This document shows, piece by piece, positions 8,301-16,720 of a stretch of 37,338 nt of DNA. The position numbers and the translations under genes were made by a program. The DNA comes from Cyanobacteriota bacterium erpe_2018_sw_21hr_WHONDRS-SW48-000092_B_bin.40 (GTDB taxonomy: Bacteria > Cyanobacteriota > Vampirovibrionia > Obscuribacterales > Obscuribacteraceae). The stretch covers positions 1-37,338 of the forward strand of contig JAUPUU010000533.1 in assembly GCA_030917395.1 (NCBI GenBank), read 5' to 3'. The notes beneath the pieces were generated by a model that was not told the origin of the DNA, made no database searches, and saw nothing but the letters and a program-made list of their open reading frames with translations. The first letter of the stretch is position 1; every line of letters starts with the position of its first letter.

Positions 8301-9533
8301 ATGGCACTGACCGTTTGTCTTTGCTGCACCCAAACCGGCTCATGGCTTTGCTTAATTGCCCTCTTGCTAGTGGCACTTTTGAGTGGACGCAGCGAAAGAA
8401 ACGAACGTTTGGCCGCTCTGAAGCAGGCGCCCTTGTTGCCTCCACTGCTTCTCTACTGTTTTGCTGTGGTTGTCTCAGGGTCATTTACTCCCGGTTGGTC
8501 TCTGGCCGAGGCTTTTAAGGCTTTAGTTTCTCTTCGGGGAATATTGGTCACCTATTTGGTGGCCTATCAGCTCTTTGCCCATGATTCTGGGGCACGATTG
8601 ACTCTTCCGGCCTTGAGTTGTTTGCTCTTTTGTGGAGCGCTTTCAGGCCTCTTTGGCTTGATTCAACAGGTATTCAATTTCCATCCTTTTACTTATCCCT
8701 TCTTGCAGGCGACAGGCTTTCTCAATGAACCAATGTCGTTTGCCGGTTTGATGCAACTGACAAGTTTCTTAGCTCTTGGATTATTGATTCAGGGAGGCTA
8801 TAAGTTGCTGCCACTCGTGTCTAACAAATTTGCCTTTGCCACAGTCGTTGTGGCAAATTTTCTCGGATTGATTTTCGCCAGTGAACGCAGTGCCTGGTTG
8901 GGCATGCTCTGTGCGCTTTTGTGTGTTTGTTTCTATATTTCACCAAGAAGATTTTTCGAAGGTTTGGTTGCCTTAGCTTTATTGTTTGCTTTGGCCTGGT
9001 TTACCGTACCAGTGGTGCAGACACGGCTGAGCCCCTTGCTTAATGCCAAAACAGATGTTGGTGTCACTGCCCGCATCAGCATTTGGAATCAGGCCTGGCA
9101 GCTATTTCAGGAGCATCCTATGACTGGAGTGGGAGCCTTGCACTTCCCCCGCATAGATTTGCCAGAAGCGATTGTGCCCGGTCATTCTAAAGATCTCAAT
9201 CATGCCCACAGCAATTATTTACAGATTCTCTCAACCACTGGAATACTGGGCTTCACTAGTTTTCTCTGGCTCTTAATAACAGCTCTTACTACCGCTTACA
9301 GACAAGCTAAAACGCCAAGCCCTTTGTACGCTGCGATTGGTTTGGGCCTGTTTGGAGCGATGGTTTCGCTTGCGGTGGCAGGTATTTTCGAATACAACTT
9401 TGGCAGTGGCCAGGTCAAATTAATACAATGGTTCTTACTGGCCCTTTTGCTTCCTTCTCTACTTGTGGCTAAACACGCAGGTCTAGCCAGCCCTTCGACT
9501 GATAGCGCCAGGCAATTAGAAAACCCTGAATAA
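8301..9533 (+). CDS. O-antigen ligase/polymerase-like membrane protein
   Basis: This polytopic membrane protein of about 410 residues has roughly ten to twelve hydrophobic helices. A Wzy_C/O-antigen ligase region (about residues 190-340) includes SERSAWLGM, the loop GVGALHFPRIDLPEA and the typical NHAHSNYLQILSTTGILG segment, whose His residues are conserved in WaaL-type ligases. Such proteins join or polymerise lipid-linked glycans on the outer face of the inner membrane. Whether this one is a ligase (WaaL), a polymerase (Wzy) or an oligosaccharyltransferase cannot be told. I chose ATG 8301; a TTG at 8295 is also in frame and neither has a clear ribosome site. It follows trpS by about 95 bp. 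Its last 65 bp overlap the convergent MATE gene. Confidence 0.8.
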   Translation: MALTVCLCCTQTGSWLCLIALLLVALLSGRSERNERLAALKQAPLLPPLLLYCFAVVVSGSFTPGWSLAEAFKALVSLRGILVTYLVAYQLFAHDSGARLTLPALSCLLFCGALSGLFGLIQQVFNFHPFTYPFLQATGFLNEPMSFAGLMQLTSFLALGLLIQGGYKLLPLVSNKFAFATVVVANFLGLIFASERSAWLGMLCALLCVCFYISPRRFFEGLVALALLFALAWFTVPVVQTRLSPLLNAKTDVGVTARISIWNQAWQLFQEHPMTGVGALHFPRIDLPEAIVPGHSKDLNHAHSNYLQILSTTGILGFTSFLWLLITALTTAYRQAKTPSPLYAAIGLGLFGAMVSLAVAGIFEYNFGSGQVKLIQWFLLALLLPSLLVAKHAGLASPSTDSARQLENPE

Positions 9534-10860
9534 AGATAGAAATTACCATGGCCGACCAGACACCGTTTGGTCCCATATGCAGTGCTAAGGCCAGAACGTA
9601 AGCAATTGGAATGCGAATGAGCCAATTGCAAATTAGAGTAAACCACATCGGTGTTTTTGTATCTCCGGCCCCTTGCAGAGCACCGGTCAAGACCATTCCT
9701 AAGGCGAGGAATGGCTCTGCTAAAGCGTTGATGCGCAGATAGTCAGCGGTATACCGCACAGTACCGGGCTCGTTGCTCATAGCCAGTGCAATTGGCGTGG
9801 CGGCAAAATATAGCACTATGCCCAGCACCACCATCGACCAGATGCCAATCCACGTCACTCGCCAACCTGCTTCAAAAGCTCGGTCAATTTCTCCGGCACC
9901 CAGGTTTTGACCGACAATAGAAGCCACTGATAGGCTCAGGGCCATGAGCGGCATAAATATAAATGACTCAACGCGCATGCCTATAGTCCACGACGCTAAA
10001 GCGCTGACCGAATCAGGGCAACGCGCCAATATGAAAAAGACGACGAAGACCGATAGCGACCAGGCTAGACGTTGTAAGGCCGAAGGTATGCCGATTCTGG
10101 CTATGCGAATTATTTCTTTGCTGTCGAAGGGGTAAATGGCCTTGAGGCTGTCTTTTAGGGGCGAACGGGAGATCGCCCAGATTGCTAAGGTGGCGCCGAC
10201 AGTGCTTGCCAATAGGGCAGCGTAGGCGATGCCTAGTACTCCTAGGTTGGGGACAGGCCAGCCGTATATTACGGTGAGTAGATCGCCAGCAATGTTGATA
10301 GCAGTCATGACTGACACTATATACAGTGGCGTTTTGCTGTCACCAATGGCCCGGAAAGCCGCATTAGCTATTGCCGTAAAACTAAATGGAATGAGCATAA
10401 AGCTGTAGGCAATGAGATACTGCCTGCCGGGAATGAGCACTTGATCGGATGGTGTGAAGAATGGCAAAACATAGTGGCCCAGTAAAGTAGCAGCAGCGGT
10501 CATGCTTACGCCGAGAATAATTGACAGGGCAAACGATTGGCCGGTGGCGTGGATCATTGCCCCTTTGTCATTGGCGCCGAAGGCTCGCGACACTATAGCG
10601 GTTGAGCCAACGCCCACCGAAAGAATGAATAACAAGAAGAGGAAGAGTACGTGTTCTGCTAGTCCTACTGCCGCTTGAATATTTGAGCCAAGAAAGCTGG
10701 CCACATAGACGTCGCATATCCCCACAAAGGAATTGGCAATGGTGGTGAGCAAGAGGGGCCAGCTCATAATATAAATCGCCCGCCACAGATTTCCCGTCAC
10801 TAACGGTTGCTTTTGCTTCTCTGTCATTTGCGAGTCAACATCTTTGGGCTGAGTGGTCAC
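9469..10860 (-). CDS. MATE family efflux transporter
   Basis: This is a 463-residue inner-membrane antiporter with twelve predicted helices in two six-helix halves. Typical MATE features are the first helix (WRAIYIMSWPLLLTTIANSFVGICDVYVASFLG), AAFRAIGDSKTPLYI at the end of the first half, and the second-half ALQGAGDTKTPMWFTL. The family exports cationic drugs or metabolites in exchange for sodium or protons. The GTG start at 10860 overlaps the racemase stop codon by one base (TAGTG), indicating translational coupling. This ties the exporter to the racemase rather than to the ligase gene that runs into it from the other side. The substrate is unknown. The N-terminal 16 residues are polar and of unusual length but not diagnostic. 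Confidence 0.88.
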   Translation of the reverse strand: MTTQPKDVDSQMTEKQKQPLVTGNLWRAIYIMSWPLLLTTIANSFVGICDVYVASFLGSNIQAAVGLAEHVLFLFLLFILSVGVGSTAIVSRAFGANDKGAMIHATGQSFALSIILGVSMTAAATLLGHYVLPFFTPSDQVLIPGRQYLIAYSFMLIPFSFTAIANAAFRAIGDSKTPLYIVSVMTAINIAGDLLTVIYGWPVPNLGVLGIAYAALLASTVGATLAIWAISRSPLKDSLKAIYPFDSKEIIRIARIGIPSALQRLAWSLSVFVVFFILARCPDSVSALASWTIGMRVESFIFMPLMALSLSVASIVGQNLGAGEIDRAFEAGWRVTWIGIWSMVVLGIVLYFAATPIALAMSNEPGTVRYTADYLRINALAEPFLALGMVLTGALQGAGDTKTPMWFTLICNWLIRIPIAYVLALALHMGPNGVWSAMVISIFIQGFLIAWRYQSKGWLDLRV

Positions 10861-11585
10861 TATTTTCTCTTTTTGATTTTAGACAGTGAGCCTTTTTGCA
10901 TTGCTGTCAGTAGCGCGGCACGGGCAAGAAGTCTAGTGGAGTCGAGAACGGGTAGAACTGAATCTTGTTGCTCGATCAAGAGTGGAATTTCGGTGCAGCC
11001 CAATATGACACCATCGCATCCCCGCCTCTTCAAGACATCTATTACTTCTTGCATAAATTGTCGGGAGGTTTCATTAAACTTTCCATTGACCAGCTCTTCA
11101 AATATGATGCGGTTTATTTCTTTTTTGTCGCTCTCTGAAGGTGTCTCTGAGGCAATGTCGATAGCTTCTAGCTTGAGGGGATAAACAGGACCTTCCATCA
11201 AATATCTTGTGCCAAGTATTCCCAGTTTGGTTAAGCCCTTTTGTTTGGCTTCGGTTGCCACTACTTCAGCAATATGCAGCCAGGGCACCGGAGAACTGGC
11301 TGCGGCTAGCTCAAAGGCTTGATGAATAGTATTGTCTGGGCAAATAATGAAGTCTGCACCCATACTCGCTAAGCGCACTGATGAGTCGGTCATTAGTTGT
11401 GCCACACCTTGCCAACCTCCTTTGCCTTCGAGAGTCTGCAGGTAGAGACCGAGTGGATGGGTGTGCAAGCTTACTTCGGGATGCCAGTGTCGCCCCATAA
11501 TTGCCTGGGCTTCACTGCAAATAGTGCGATAGCAAAGAGCTGCACCTTCAGCGCTACAGGCGGCGATACCAATGTGTTTTGTCAT
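10860..11585 (-). CDS. Aspartate/glutamate racemase family protein
   Basis: This is a 241-residue cytosolic enzyme of the PLP-independent Asp/Glu racemase superfamily. Both catalytic cysteines are present: C82 in ICPDNT and C197 in LGCTEI, the two-base arrangement needed for racemisation. The length and the two motifs match aspartate racemases and YgeA-like broad-spectrum amino-acid racemases; hydantoin racemase or maleate isomerase relatives are less likely. The start ATG at 11585 has no visible ribosome site and lies 8 bases after the stop of the 736-residue gene, suggesting coupled translation. Its own stop overlaps the MATE start. The likely role is making a D-amino acid, perhaps for the wall or for export; that is inference from context. 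Confidence 0.82.
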   Translation of the reverse strand: MTKHIGIAACSAEGAALCYRTICSEAQAIMGRHWHPEVSLHTHPLGLYLQTLEGKGGWQGVAQLMTDSSVRLASMGADFIICPDNTIHQAFELAAASSPVPWLHIAEVVATEAKQKGLTKLGILGTRYLMEGPVYPLKLEAIDIASETPSESDKKEINRIIFEELVNGKFNETSRQFMQEVIDVLKRRGCDGVILGCTEIPLLIEQQDSVLPVLDSTRLLARAALLTAMQKGSLSKIKKRK

Positions 11586-11593
11586 TGTCTATT

Positions 11594-13804
11594 TTAGTCT
11601 TGATCAAATGGGTCAGAGCGGTAATCATCGCTTATTTTGAATGAATTGTCAGACCGTCTAGACTTTTCAATTAAACCTTGTGCCCGAGCCTTTTTTAGTA
11701 CAGCGTCAACCATTGGCTTGACGGCATTAAGGTCCGGATTTCCTTTGGCATCGAATTTTCCCTCTACCAAAGCAGTCATCATTTGAATTTCCTTAGCAGA
11801 GAAACCTTGTGTAAATTGCTGGAGAATGTCTTTTTCTTTCGCCGTAAACTTGTCGCCGCGCAGGGCATCTTGTCTCTTAATTTCGAGGTTGAGATCGACT
11901 TCTTGATCTAATACTGCTGTTTCTTCTGCTTCACTTTTTCCCCGACGAATGGCATCGTTTTCGGCGTCATAAGCTTCTTCTACGCGCTGTTTGCCACCGC
12001 GAATTGCCTCTAGGGTTTCGTTGCCCTGACCCCGCTTTGTCACTGATGGATAGTCGATCACGACTAGCTCACCAGTTCCTTTGCTGAGTCCTACCTGTCC
12101 TTCAATGCCCGAGCCGACATCGGTAATTTCTAGACCTTTCGAGTCTAGTTTCTGATGGAGAGCATCGACTAAATCAGGGGAATAACGCTTGCCCACTACT
12201 GCTAGCTCTTGCACATATAAATTAGCTGTGCCGGAAAAGCCTGAGCCTGCTAGTTCGACTTCGTGTACCTTGCCATAGATTTTTGCGTCACCCGGGCGTT
12301 TACCCCATATAGGCTCCCAGCCCCCTTCTGCTATGGTCACTTTTAGTGCCCCACCATGAGGAAATTGGGCACTCTTGGCCAGCTCTAACACTGCTGGAGA
12401 ATCGTTGCCGTGGCCTAAACTTTTAACTACGGTTTGATTTTTCAGAACACGATCACCGCGGACAAATTCAGCAACTTCTCTTAAGCCCATTTGCTCAAGA
12501 ACAGTCGAGGCTTTGTCTAATACTGGTTTGCCGATTACTTCTTCGGCGCGCTTGCTTGCAGCTTTGTCGCCGGCTTCTTTTCTAGCTGCTCCAGTAGCGC
12601 GATCATAGGCTTCGTCAGAAAATGATGAGTCACCTTTTTCTTTGCCGACTTTTGCTTCTGCTTTGGTACCACCTTCAATGGCACTGCTCTTAACGCTAAG
12701 GCTGCGATTTTCTAAGTTGTTTGGTCGACCAAGCTCTGTCAGTGTGGCTTGCATCGCTCGGTTGCCTAGGCTATCGCCTCTAGAAGCGTAGGCATAACTA
12801 GGCTCTAGTTCTGACGTGTGCAAGAGTGGATTGATCGATGCCATAAAATTATCAAAACGCTGATAGCTTGTGCCGATCTTTTCTTGAATGCTCGCTCTTA
12901 TTGCTTCAAAAGTTGGTCTAGTATTGTTACTAGTGCTGGCCCTTTCGCTTGGGCTTTCTTTTATATTTTCAGGAGCTTTAAGGCCTTCAGATTTTGCCAC
13001 TTCACTTTTTGCTACTTCAGGTCTGGCGCCTTCAGCCTTACCAGCCGGCATCAAGCCCCCAAGGGCTCCGCCTACAAGAAACATTGAATAAGCAGCCTCA
13101 ACTCGTTCTTGATTGGTGGCACTACGCCCTTCAATAATACGGGCGTGTGTTTCAGCGCTTATTAGTCCGGTTGGGATGCCCGCTACTGCTGCGCCGAAGG
13201 CATTGTTAGTAAGTAGTTTGCTGACCAGGGGCTTTTCGGCTGCTAAACCAATTTGTCTTAAGCCAAGTGTGCCGGTGGTCAATGAGGCAAAGGTTACTGC
13301 CCCTACCGCACCGTTTTTGAGGCGGCCTGTCAAAAAATCGCTGTTGCTTAACTGCAGCTCTGATTGACCGAAATTTGGTTCTAGGGGCTTGAAAATTGCC
13401 TCTGTGCCGAAGCCCGCCACCGCCGTTTCGGCTATGAGTAAACTGTTTTTGCCAAGTAATTTGCTAGCACTTTGAGCTCCCGCTTTCACTTCGGCTGTTA
13501 AGCCGGCGGCCCCAAATGCTTTGTGGGTAACGGCATAGGCCGCTATAAATGGAACTAATTTTCCCGCTGAGCCAAACTGCTGACCATACCAGGCTGCCGA
13601 ATTGAATTCCGCCTTGACCGGTGCTTCCATAAAGGTAAGGTTTTTAGCTAACTTGGTGGAGCCAGAGGCCTGATCGACTATCTGGGCTACCCCTTTAATA
13701 GGTGCCTGCAAGCCTTCGTATGCAGCTGTCTGCAAGAATGAACCAACCAAACCGTGGGTCTCAGGGCTAGCATTGGCAGCTTCTTGATTACGCTCGATGG
13801 GCAT
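11594..13804 (-). CDS. Large protein of unknown function (736 aa)
   Basis: I do not recognise this family. Residues 1-250 are rich in Ala and Gly with several moderately hydrophobic helices (LVPFIAAYAVTHKAFGAAG, GAVGAVTFASLTTGTLG, FLVGGALGGLMPAG), so this part may contact or enter a membrane. No cleavable signal peptide is seen. Residues about 250-430 are polar and probably disordered (SEVAKSEVAKSEG, SERASTSNNT). Residues about 440-600 form a compact alpha/beta segment (GHGNDSPAVLELAKSA, GGALKVTIAEGGWEPIWG, GSGIEGQVGLSKGTGELVVIDYP). The C-terminal about 120 residues are charged helices and may include a winged-helix-like end. The ATG at 13804 has AGGA five bases upstream. Glycine-rich helices ahead of a variable soluble part recall secreted or polymorphic-toxin proteins, but no known toxin or secretion motif is visible. 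Confidence 0.6.
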   Translation of the reverse strand: MPIERNQEAANASPETHGLVGSFLQTAAYEGLQAPIKGVAQIVDQASGSTKLAKNLTFMEAPVKAEFNSAAWYGQQFGSAGKLVPFIAAYAVTHKAFGAAGLTAEVKAGAQSASKLLGKNSLLIAETAVAGFGTEAIFKPLEPNFGQSELQLSNSDFLTGRLKNGAVGAVTFASLTTGTLGLRQIGLAAEKPLVSKLLTNNAFGAAVAGIPTGLISAETHARIIEGRSATNQERVEAAYSMFLVGGALGGLMPAGKAEGARPEVAKSEVAKSEGLKAPENIKESPSERASTSNNTRPTFEAIRASIQEKIGTSYQRFDNFMASINPLLHTSELEPSYAYASRGDSLGNRAMQATLTELGRPNNLENRSLSVKSSAIEGGTKAEAKVGKEKGDSSFSDEAYDRATGAARKEAGDKAASKRAEEVIGKPVLDKASTVLEQMGLREVAEFVRGDRVLKNQTVVKSLGHGNDSPAVLELAKSAQFPHGGALKVTIAEGGWEPIWGKRPGDAKIYGKVHEVELAGSGFSGTANLYVQELAVVGKRYSPDLVDALHQKLDSKGLEITDVGSGIEGQVGLSKGTGELVVIDYPSVTKRGQGNETLEAIRGGKQRVEEAYDAENDAIRRGKSEAEETAVLDQEVDLNLEIKRQDALRGDKFTAKEKDILQQFTQGFSAKEIQMMTALVEGKFDAKGNPDLNAVKPMVDAVLKKARAQGLIEKSRRSDNSFKISDDYRSDPFDQD

Positions 13805-13864
13805 GTTTTCCTCAGTCGCACTGAAGACTTCATACCCTTTTATCTGCCTGATTTATCGCCGGGG

Positions 13865-14416
13865 CTAATTTGGGTCTTGTAGGCTGAGGGACTCTTTGGA
13901 AAACGGCTTACGGGTGCCGCAATCGATGGCACGTTCTGTACCTTTGATCGAACCTTTGATGACGCCGCTAACCACACCATAAGCCATACCTGAATAGGAG
14001 CCAACGGTGCGAGCAAAAAGATCGGGCTTGTCGCCCCCGGAGACGTCATCTGTCATTTGATCGCGCATGCGCAGGGTCTCGTGTGAAATATCGCGAGCTA
14101 TACGCACCGGTACGCCTACTGTCATGCCCATCAGCACTCCACCAACGGCCATGGGTGCGGTCAGTAGATTACGACCAGTTTTGTGCTGGGGGGCTTTGGT
14201 CTGACTGGGCTTTAAGCTAATTTTTGCTCTTTCTTTAGGTGCTTTGGCTGTGGCCTCATCTTGAGCTAGCCCTGGATCTGCCGTGTTAAGGATGCGATAG
14301 TCGTTGATGTTAATCTCGTCTTCGCGTGTTTTTGCTTCTCCTTCAGCCAGAGCCGGAGCCATATAAAGGCATAGTATTGTCAGGGCTAAGGCCAGATTTT
14401 GATTTAGATTGATCAA
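13865..14416 (-). CDS. Small exported protein of unknown function
   Basis: This is a 183-residue protein. The N-terminus (NLALALTILCLYMAPALAEG) is a good Sec signal peptide with an APALA-E cleavage site near residue 24. The mature part starts with a charged, disordered region to about residue 80, followed by Gly-rich hydrophobic helices (LLTAPMAVGGVLMGMTVGVPV; SGMAYGVVSGVIKGSIKG) that could form a glycine-zipper-like membrane hairpin. One Cys (DCGT) occurs near the end. The start is TTG at 14416, 16 bases after the decarboxylase stop. It lies 60 bp upstream of the 736-residue gene, whose own Gly/Ala-rich helices are similar in character. The function is unknown. Confidence 0.6.
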   Translation of the reverse strand: MINLNQNLALALTILCLYMAPALAEGEAKTREDEININDYRILNTADPGLAQDEATAKAPKERAKISLKPSQTKAPQHKTGRNLLTAPMAVGGVLMGMTVGVPVRIARDISHETLRMRDQMTDDVSGGDKPDLFARTVGSYSGMAYGVVSGVIKGSIKGTERAIDCGTRKPFSKESLSLQDPN

Positions 14417-14432
14417 TTTAACTCGTCAAAAC

Positions 14433-16070
14433 CTATGAAATAGCAGCTTTTACTTTTTTGCTGAAGTGGTCTGTGAGTCGTCTCAATGTCGGTGAGATAT
14501 CGTCATTCTCAAGCACTGCGTCAATCAAAAACATTTTGTCGCTCTTAAGAGCGGTGGCTAAAGCCTTTTTGAAGTCTGCTGCTGAAGTGGCTTGCATGCC
14601 GTTGCCGCCCACGGCCTTCGCCAGTTCTGTATAGTCCCAACGAGGCAGATCAAAATAGTCACGCTGCTGATCGATGAAGCGCAGCATGGCATAACTAGCG
14701 TTGTTGAAGACAATGACAATGGGGTTTAGGCCCATCTTCACAGCCGTGCTAATTTCCATCCCGGTCATCTGGAAGGCGCCGTCTCCAACCAGTACTATCG
14801 GTCTCCGGCTCGGCATTGCTAGCTGAGCACCAATGGCTGCAGGAACGCCGAAGCCCATGCTGACATAGTAGCCTGGTGCTAAGAAGATATCGGTTTGCAG
14901 GCTCATGCCAGCATACATACAATCGCCAGTATCAGTGACAACAGAAAAGTCATTGCTGTTCTCTAAGACTTCATTGAGTGCACTAATCATGGCTGCTACC
15001 GTCAAGTTCTTGCTGCCAGCTGGCGCTTCGATTACTTCTTTAGCAATTGATGGCAAGGTGAAGCGGCTTGTAGGCTTTAGTTTGGCGGTAGTTGTCTCTA
15101 GCAGCAGGTCTAGCACTTGGTCTAATTTGAGGCCATTATAGTGGTGGTGTCCCACCATTACTTCGTGATTGTTGATTTGCACTAGATTGTCAGGGCTGAG
15201 TTTGGCTGTATATCCACCGCTCTCCATTTCGGTCATTACTGCACCAAGGGCGATGACACAGTCTGAACCTTCAACATAGTCTTTGACTTTAGGATTGCCG
15301 AACTGACCGAAATAATTGCCAATGAAGTTAGGGTGGCTCTCCGGGAATGTGGCTTTGCCAAGAATTGAAGTGACCACTGGTAGGTTAAGTGCTTCAGCAA
15401 AAGCAATGACTTTGTCTTTCAGACCAAAGCGTCGGACTTCCACACCGACCATTAGAACTGGTTGTTTGGATGCCTTGAGAAGGGCGGCGATTTCATTGAC
15501 AGCGACACTGAGGGCTGGGTTTACTGCGGCTAGGTCTGGTAGCTTAGTTTCGCTCAGCTCTAGTTCTTGGTTGACCATGTCGCGCGGAAGTTCGATATAG
15601 CCTGGTCGTGACAATTTGAGAGTGGTGTCAAAGACTCGATCAATTTCGGCTTGAGCAGTTTTGATATTGTCAACTATGCTCGTTGATTCAGTTACCTGAG
15701 CAAAGACATCGTGTTGGGTATTGAAGTTTTTTACACAGTGGTGCAGTTGGGGTTTGTCTTTGCGGAAGCGAGTTTCAGGGGCTCCGCTGATTACTAATAG
15801 CGGTGACTCTTCAGCGTATGCCAGGCCGACAGGATTGATCATGTTGAGGCCGCCCGCTCCATAAGTTACCAGGGCTACTCCTAGCCCCCGCAATCGAGCG
15901 TAGGCGTCGGCGGCGTAACCAACCGATGGTTCGTGGGTGAGCACAACAGTCTTCAGATTGGTTCGCGTCTGTGCTGCATAAAATGGCAGAACAAAATCGC
16001 CAGGAATACCGAAGGTATGCTCTACGCCTGTCTTTTCGATGCGCTCAAAGATGTAATCAGCTAACTTCAT
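14433..16070 (-). CDS. ThDP-dependent 2-keto acid decarboxylase (indolepyruvate/pyruvate decarboxylase type)
   Basis: This is a 545-residue thiamine-diphosphate enzyme with the PYR, middle and PP domains in order. The catalytic Glu lies in THEPSVGYAADAYAR (E48, counted from 16073). A His pair (H111-H112, LHHCVKNF) diagnostic of the pyruvate/indolepyruvate decarboxylase branch separates it from acetolactate synthases, which lack it. The ThDP site runs from GDGAFQM (about residue 430) to FNN (about 456). Substrates could be indolepyruvate, phenylpyruvate, branched-chain keto acids or pyruvate; the sequence does not decide. Two ATGs are adjacent (16073, 16070); the second has better spacing from GAGAG. 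It heads the minus-strand run to the MATE gene and is divergent from the two-TM gene. The aldehyde product would need a dehydrogenase encoded elsewhere. Confidence 0.85.
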   Translation of the reverse strand: MKLADYIFERIEKTGVEHTFGIPGDFVLPFYAAQTRTNLKTVVLTHEPSVGYAADAYARLRGLGVALVTYGAGGLNMINPVGLAYAEESPLLVISGAPETRFRKDKPQLHHCVKNFNTQHDVFAQVTESTSIVDNIKTAQAEIDRVFDTTLKLSRPGYIELPRDMVNQELELSETKLPDLAAVNPALSVAVNEIAALLKASKQPVLMVGVEVRRFGLKDKVIAFAEALNLPVVTSILGKATFPESHPNFIGNYFGQFGNPKVKDYVEGSDCVIALGAVMTEMESGGYTAKLSPDNLVQINNHEVMVGHHHYNGLKLDQVLDLLLETTTAKLKPTSRFTLPSIAKEVIEAPAGSKNLTVAAMISALNEVLENSNDFSVVTDTGDCMYAGMSLQTDIFLAPGYYVSMGFGVPAAIGAQLAMPSRRPIVLVGDGAFQMTGMEISTAVKMGLNPIVIVFNNASYAMLRFIDQQRDYFDLPRWDYTELAKAVGGNGMQATSAADFKKALATALKSDKMFLIDAVLENDDISPTLRRLTDHFSKKVKAAIS

Positions 16071-16136
16071 CATTCACTCTCGTTTTGCAAACACTTAAGG
16101 TTAGCTCCAATTGCGCCTTTTGTCATATTGGAGAAG

Positions 16137-16142
16137 TATAAT
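16137..16142 (+). promoter_or_regulatory. Perfect -10 box close to a start codon
   Basis: TATAAT ends 8 bases before the ATG at 16151, so transcription would begin at or within two bases of the start codon. No good -35 box is seen at 16-18 bp. This suggests a leaderless mRNA for the next gene. Confidence 0.45.
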
Positions 16143-16150
16143 ATCGGCAG

Positions 16151-16651
16151 ATGGCTACACCCGAACCAAATAGCGAATCTTCCACTGTCTCTTCTGGAGC
16201 CAAACGCACTGGCCCAAAAGTCGAGCACGTTTTTAGGCGCAGATTGCCCAAGCATCTGCTGCGCTATTTCTACTTGCTTATGCTAGTAGGGTTGACGGTT
16301 TCGATGCCGATGAGCTTGATTGAGCGCGCTCAATTGCATCATCATATTGATTTGGGTTCTGAGCTATTTATGCTGTTTTTTATTCTCGGAATAAATATTC
16401 TGATTTTGCCCTCTGCCTTTTTTGAGGTTAACGGCATTATTTTCAGCGAGGATGGTCTGAAAATTGAAACCATGTTCTTTCCCGTTAGGGTGCCTTTTGA
16501 TCAAATTGTCACTTTCGCAGTTCCAAATTATTTGATTTGGGCAGTGCTGAGGACGAAAAGAGGTTTTTATTTGATTAACAGGAAGGACATCGCCAATTTC
16601 GATGAACTGTATGACCTTCTGGCTCCTAAACTTCCTTCTGAGTCACTTTAG
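16151..16651 (+). CDS. Two-TM membrane protein, PH-like C-terminal part
   Basis: This is a 166-residue protein of unknown function. A polar, basic N-terminus of about 40 residues precedes two transmembrane helices (LLRYFYLLMLVGLTVSM; LFMLFFILGINILILPSAFF). A soluble segment of about 70 residues follows, with strand-like repeats (GIIFSEDGLKIETMFFPVRVPFDQIVTFAV, then RGFYLINRKDIANFDELYDLL). That order, two helices followed by a single small beta domain, resembles bacterial PH (bPH) domain membrane proteins; this is a pattern match only. It is divergent from the decarboxylase gene and 69 bp upstream of the B12-binding subunit gene. Confidence 0.65.
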   Translation: MATPEPNSESSTVSSGAKRTGPKVEHVFRRRLPKHLLRYFYLLMLVGLTVSMPMSLIERAQLHHHIDLGSELFMLFFILGINILILPSAFFEVNGIIFSEDGLKIETMFFPVRVPFDQIVTFAVPNYLIWAVLRTKRGFYLINRKDIANFDELYDLLAPKLPSESL

Positions 16652-16720
16652 TTGATGGCGCTTTGGTAAAGTGGTGGTCTAAACTATTAACCTATATATA
16701 GCAAGAGACTTTGGGGCAAG

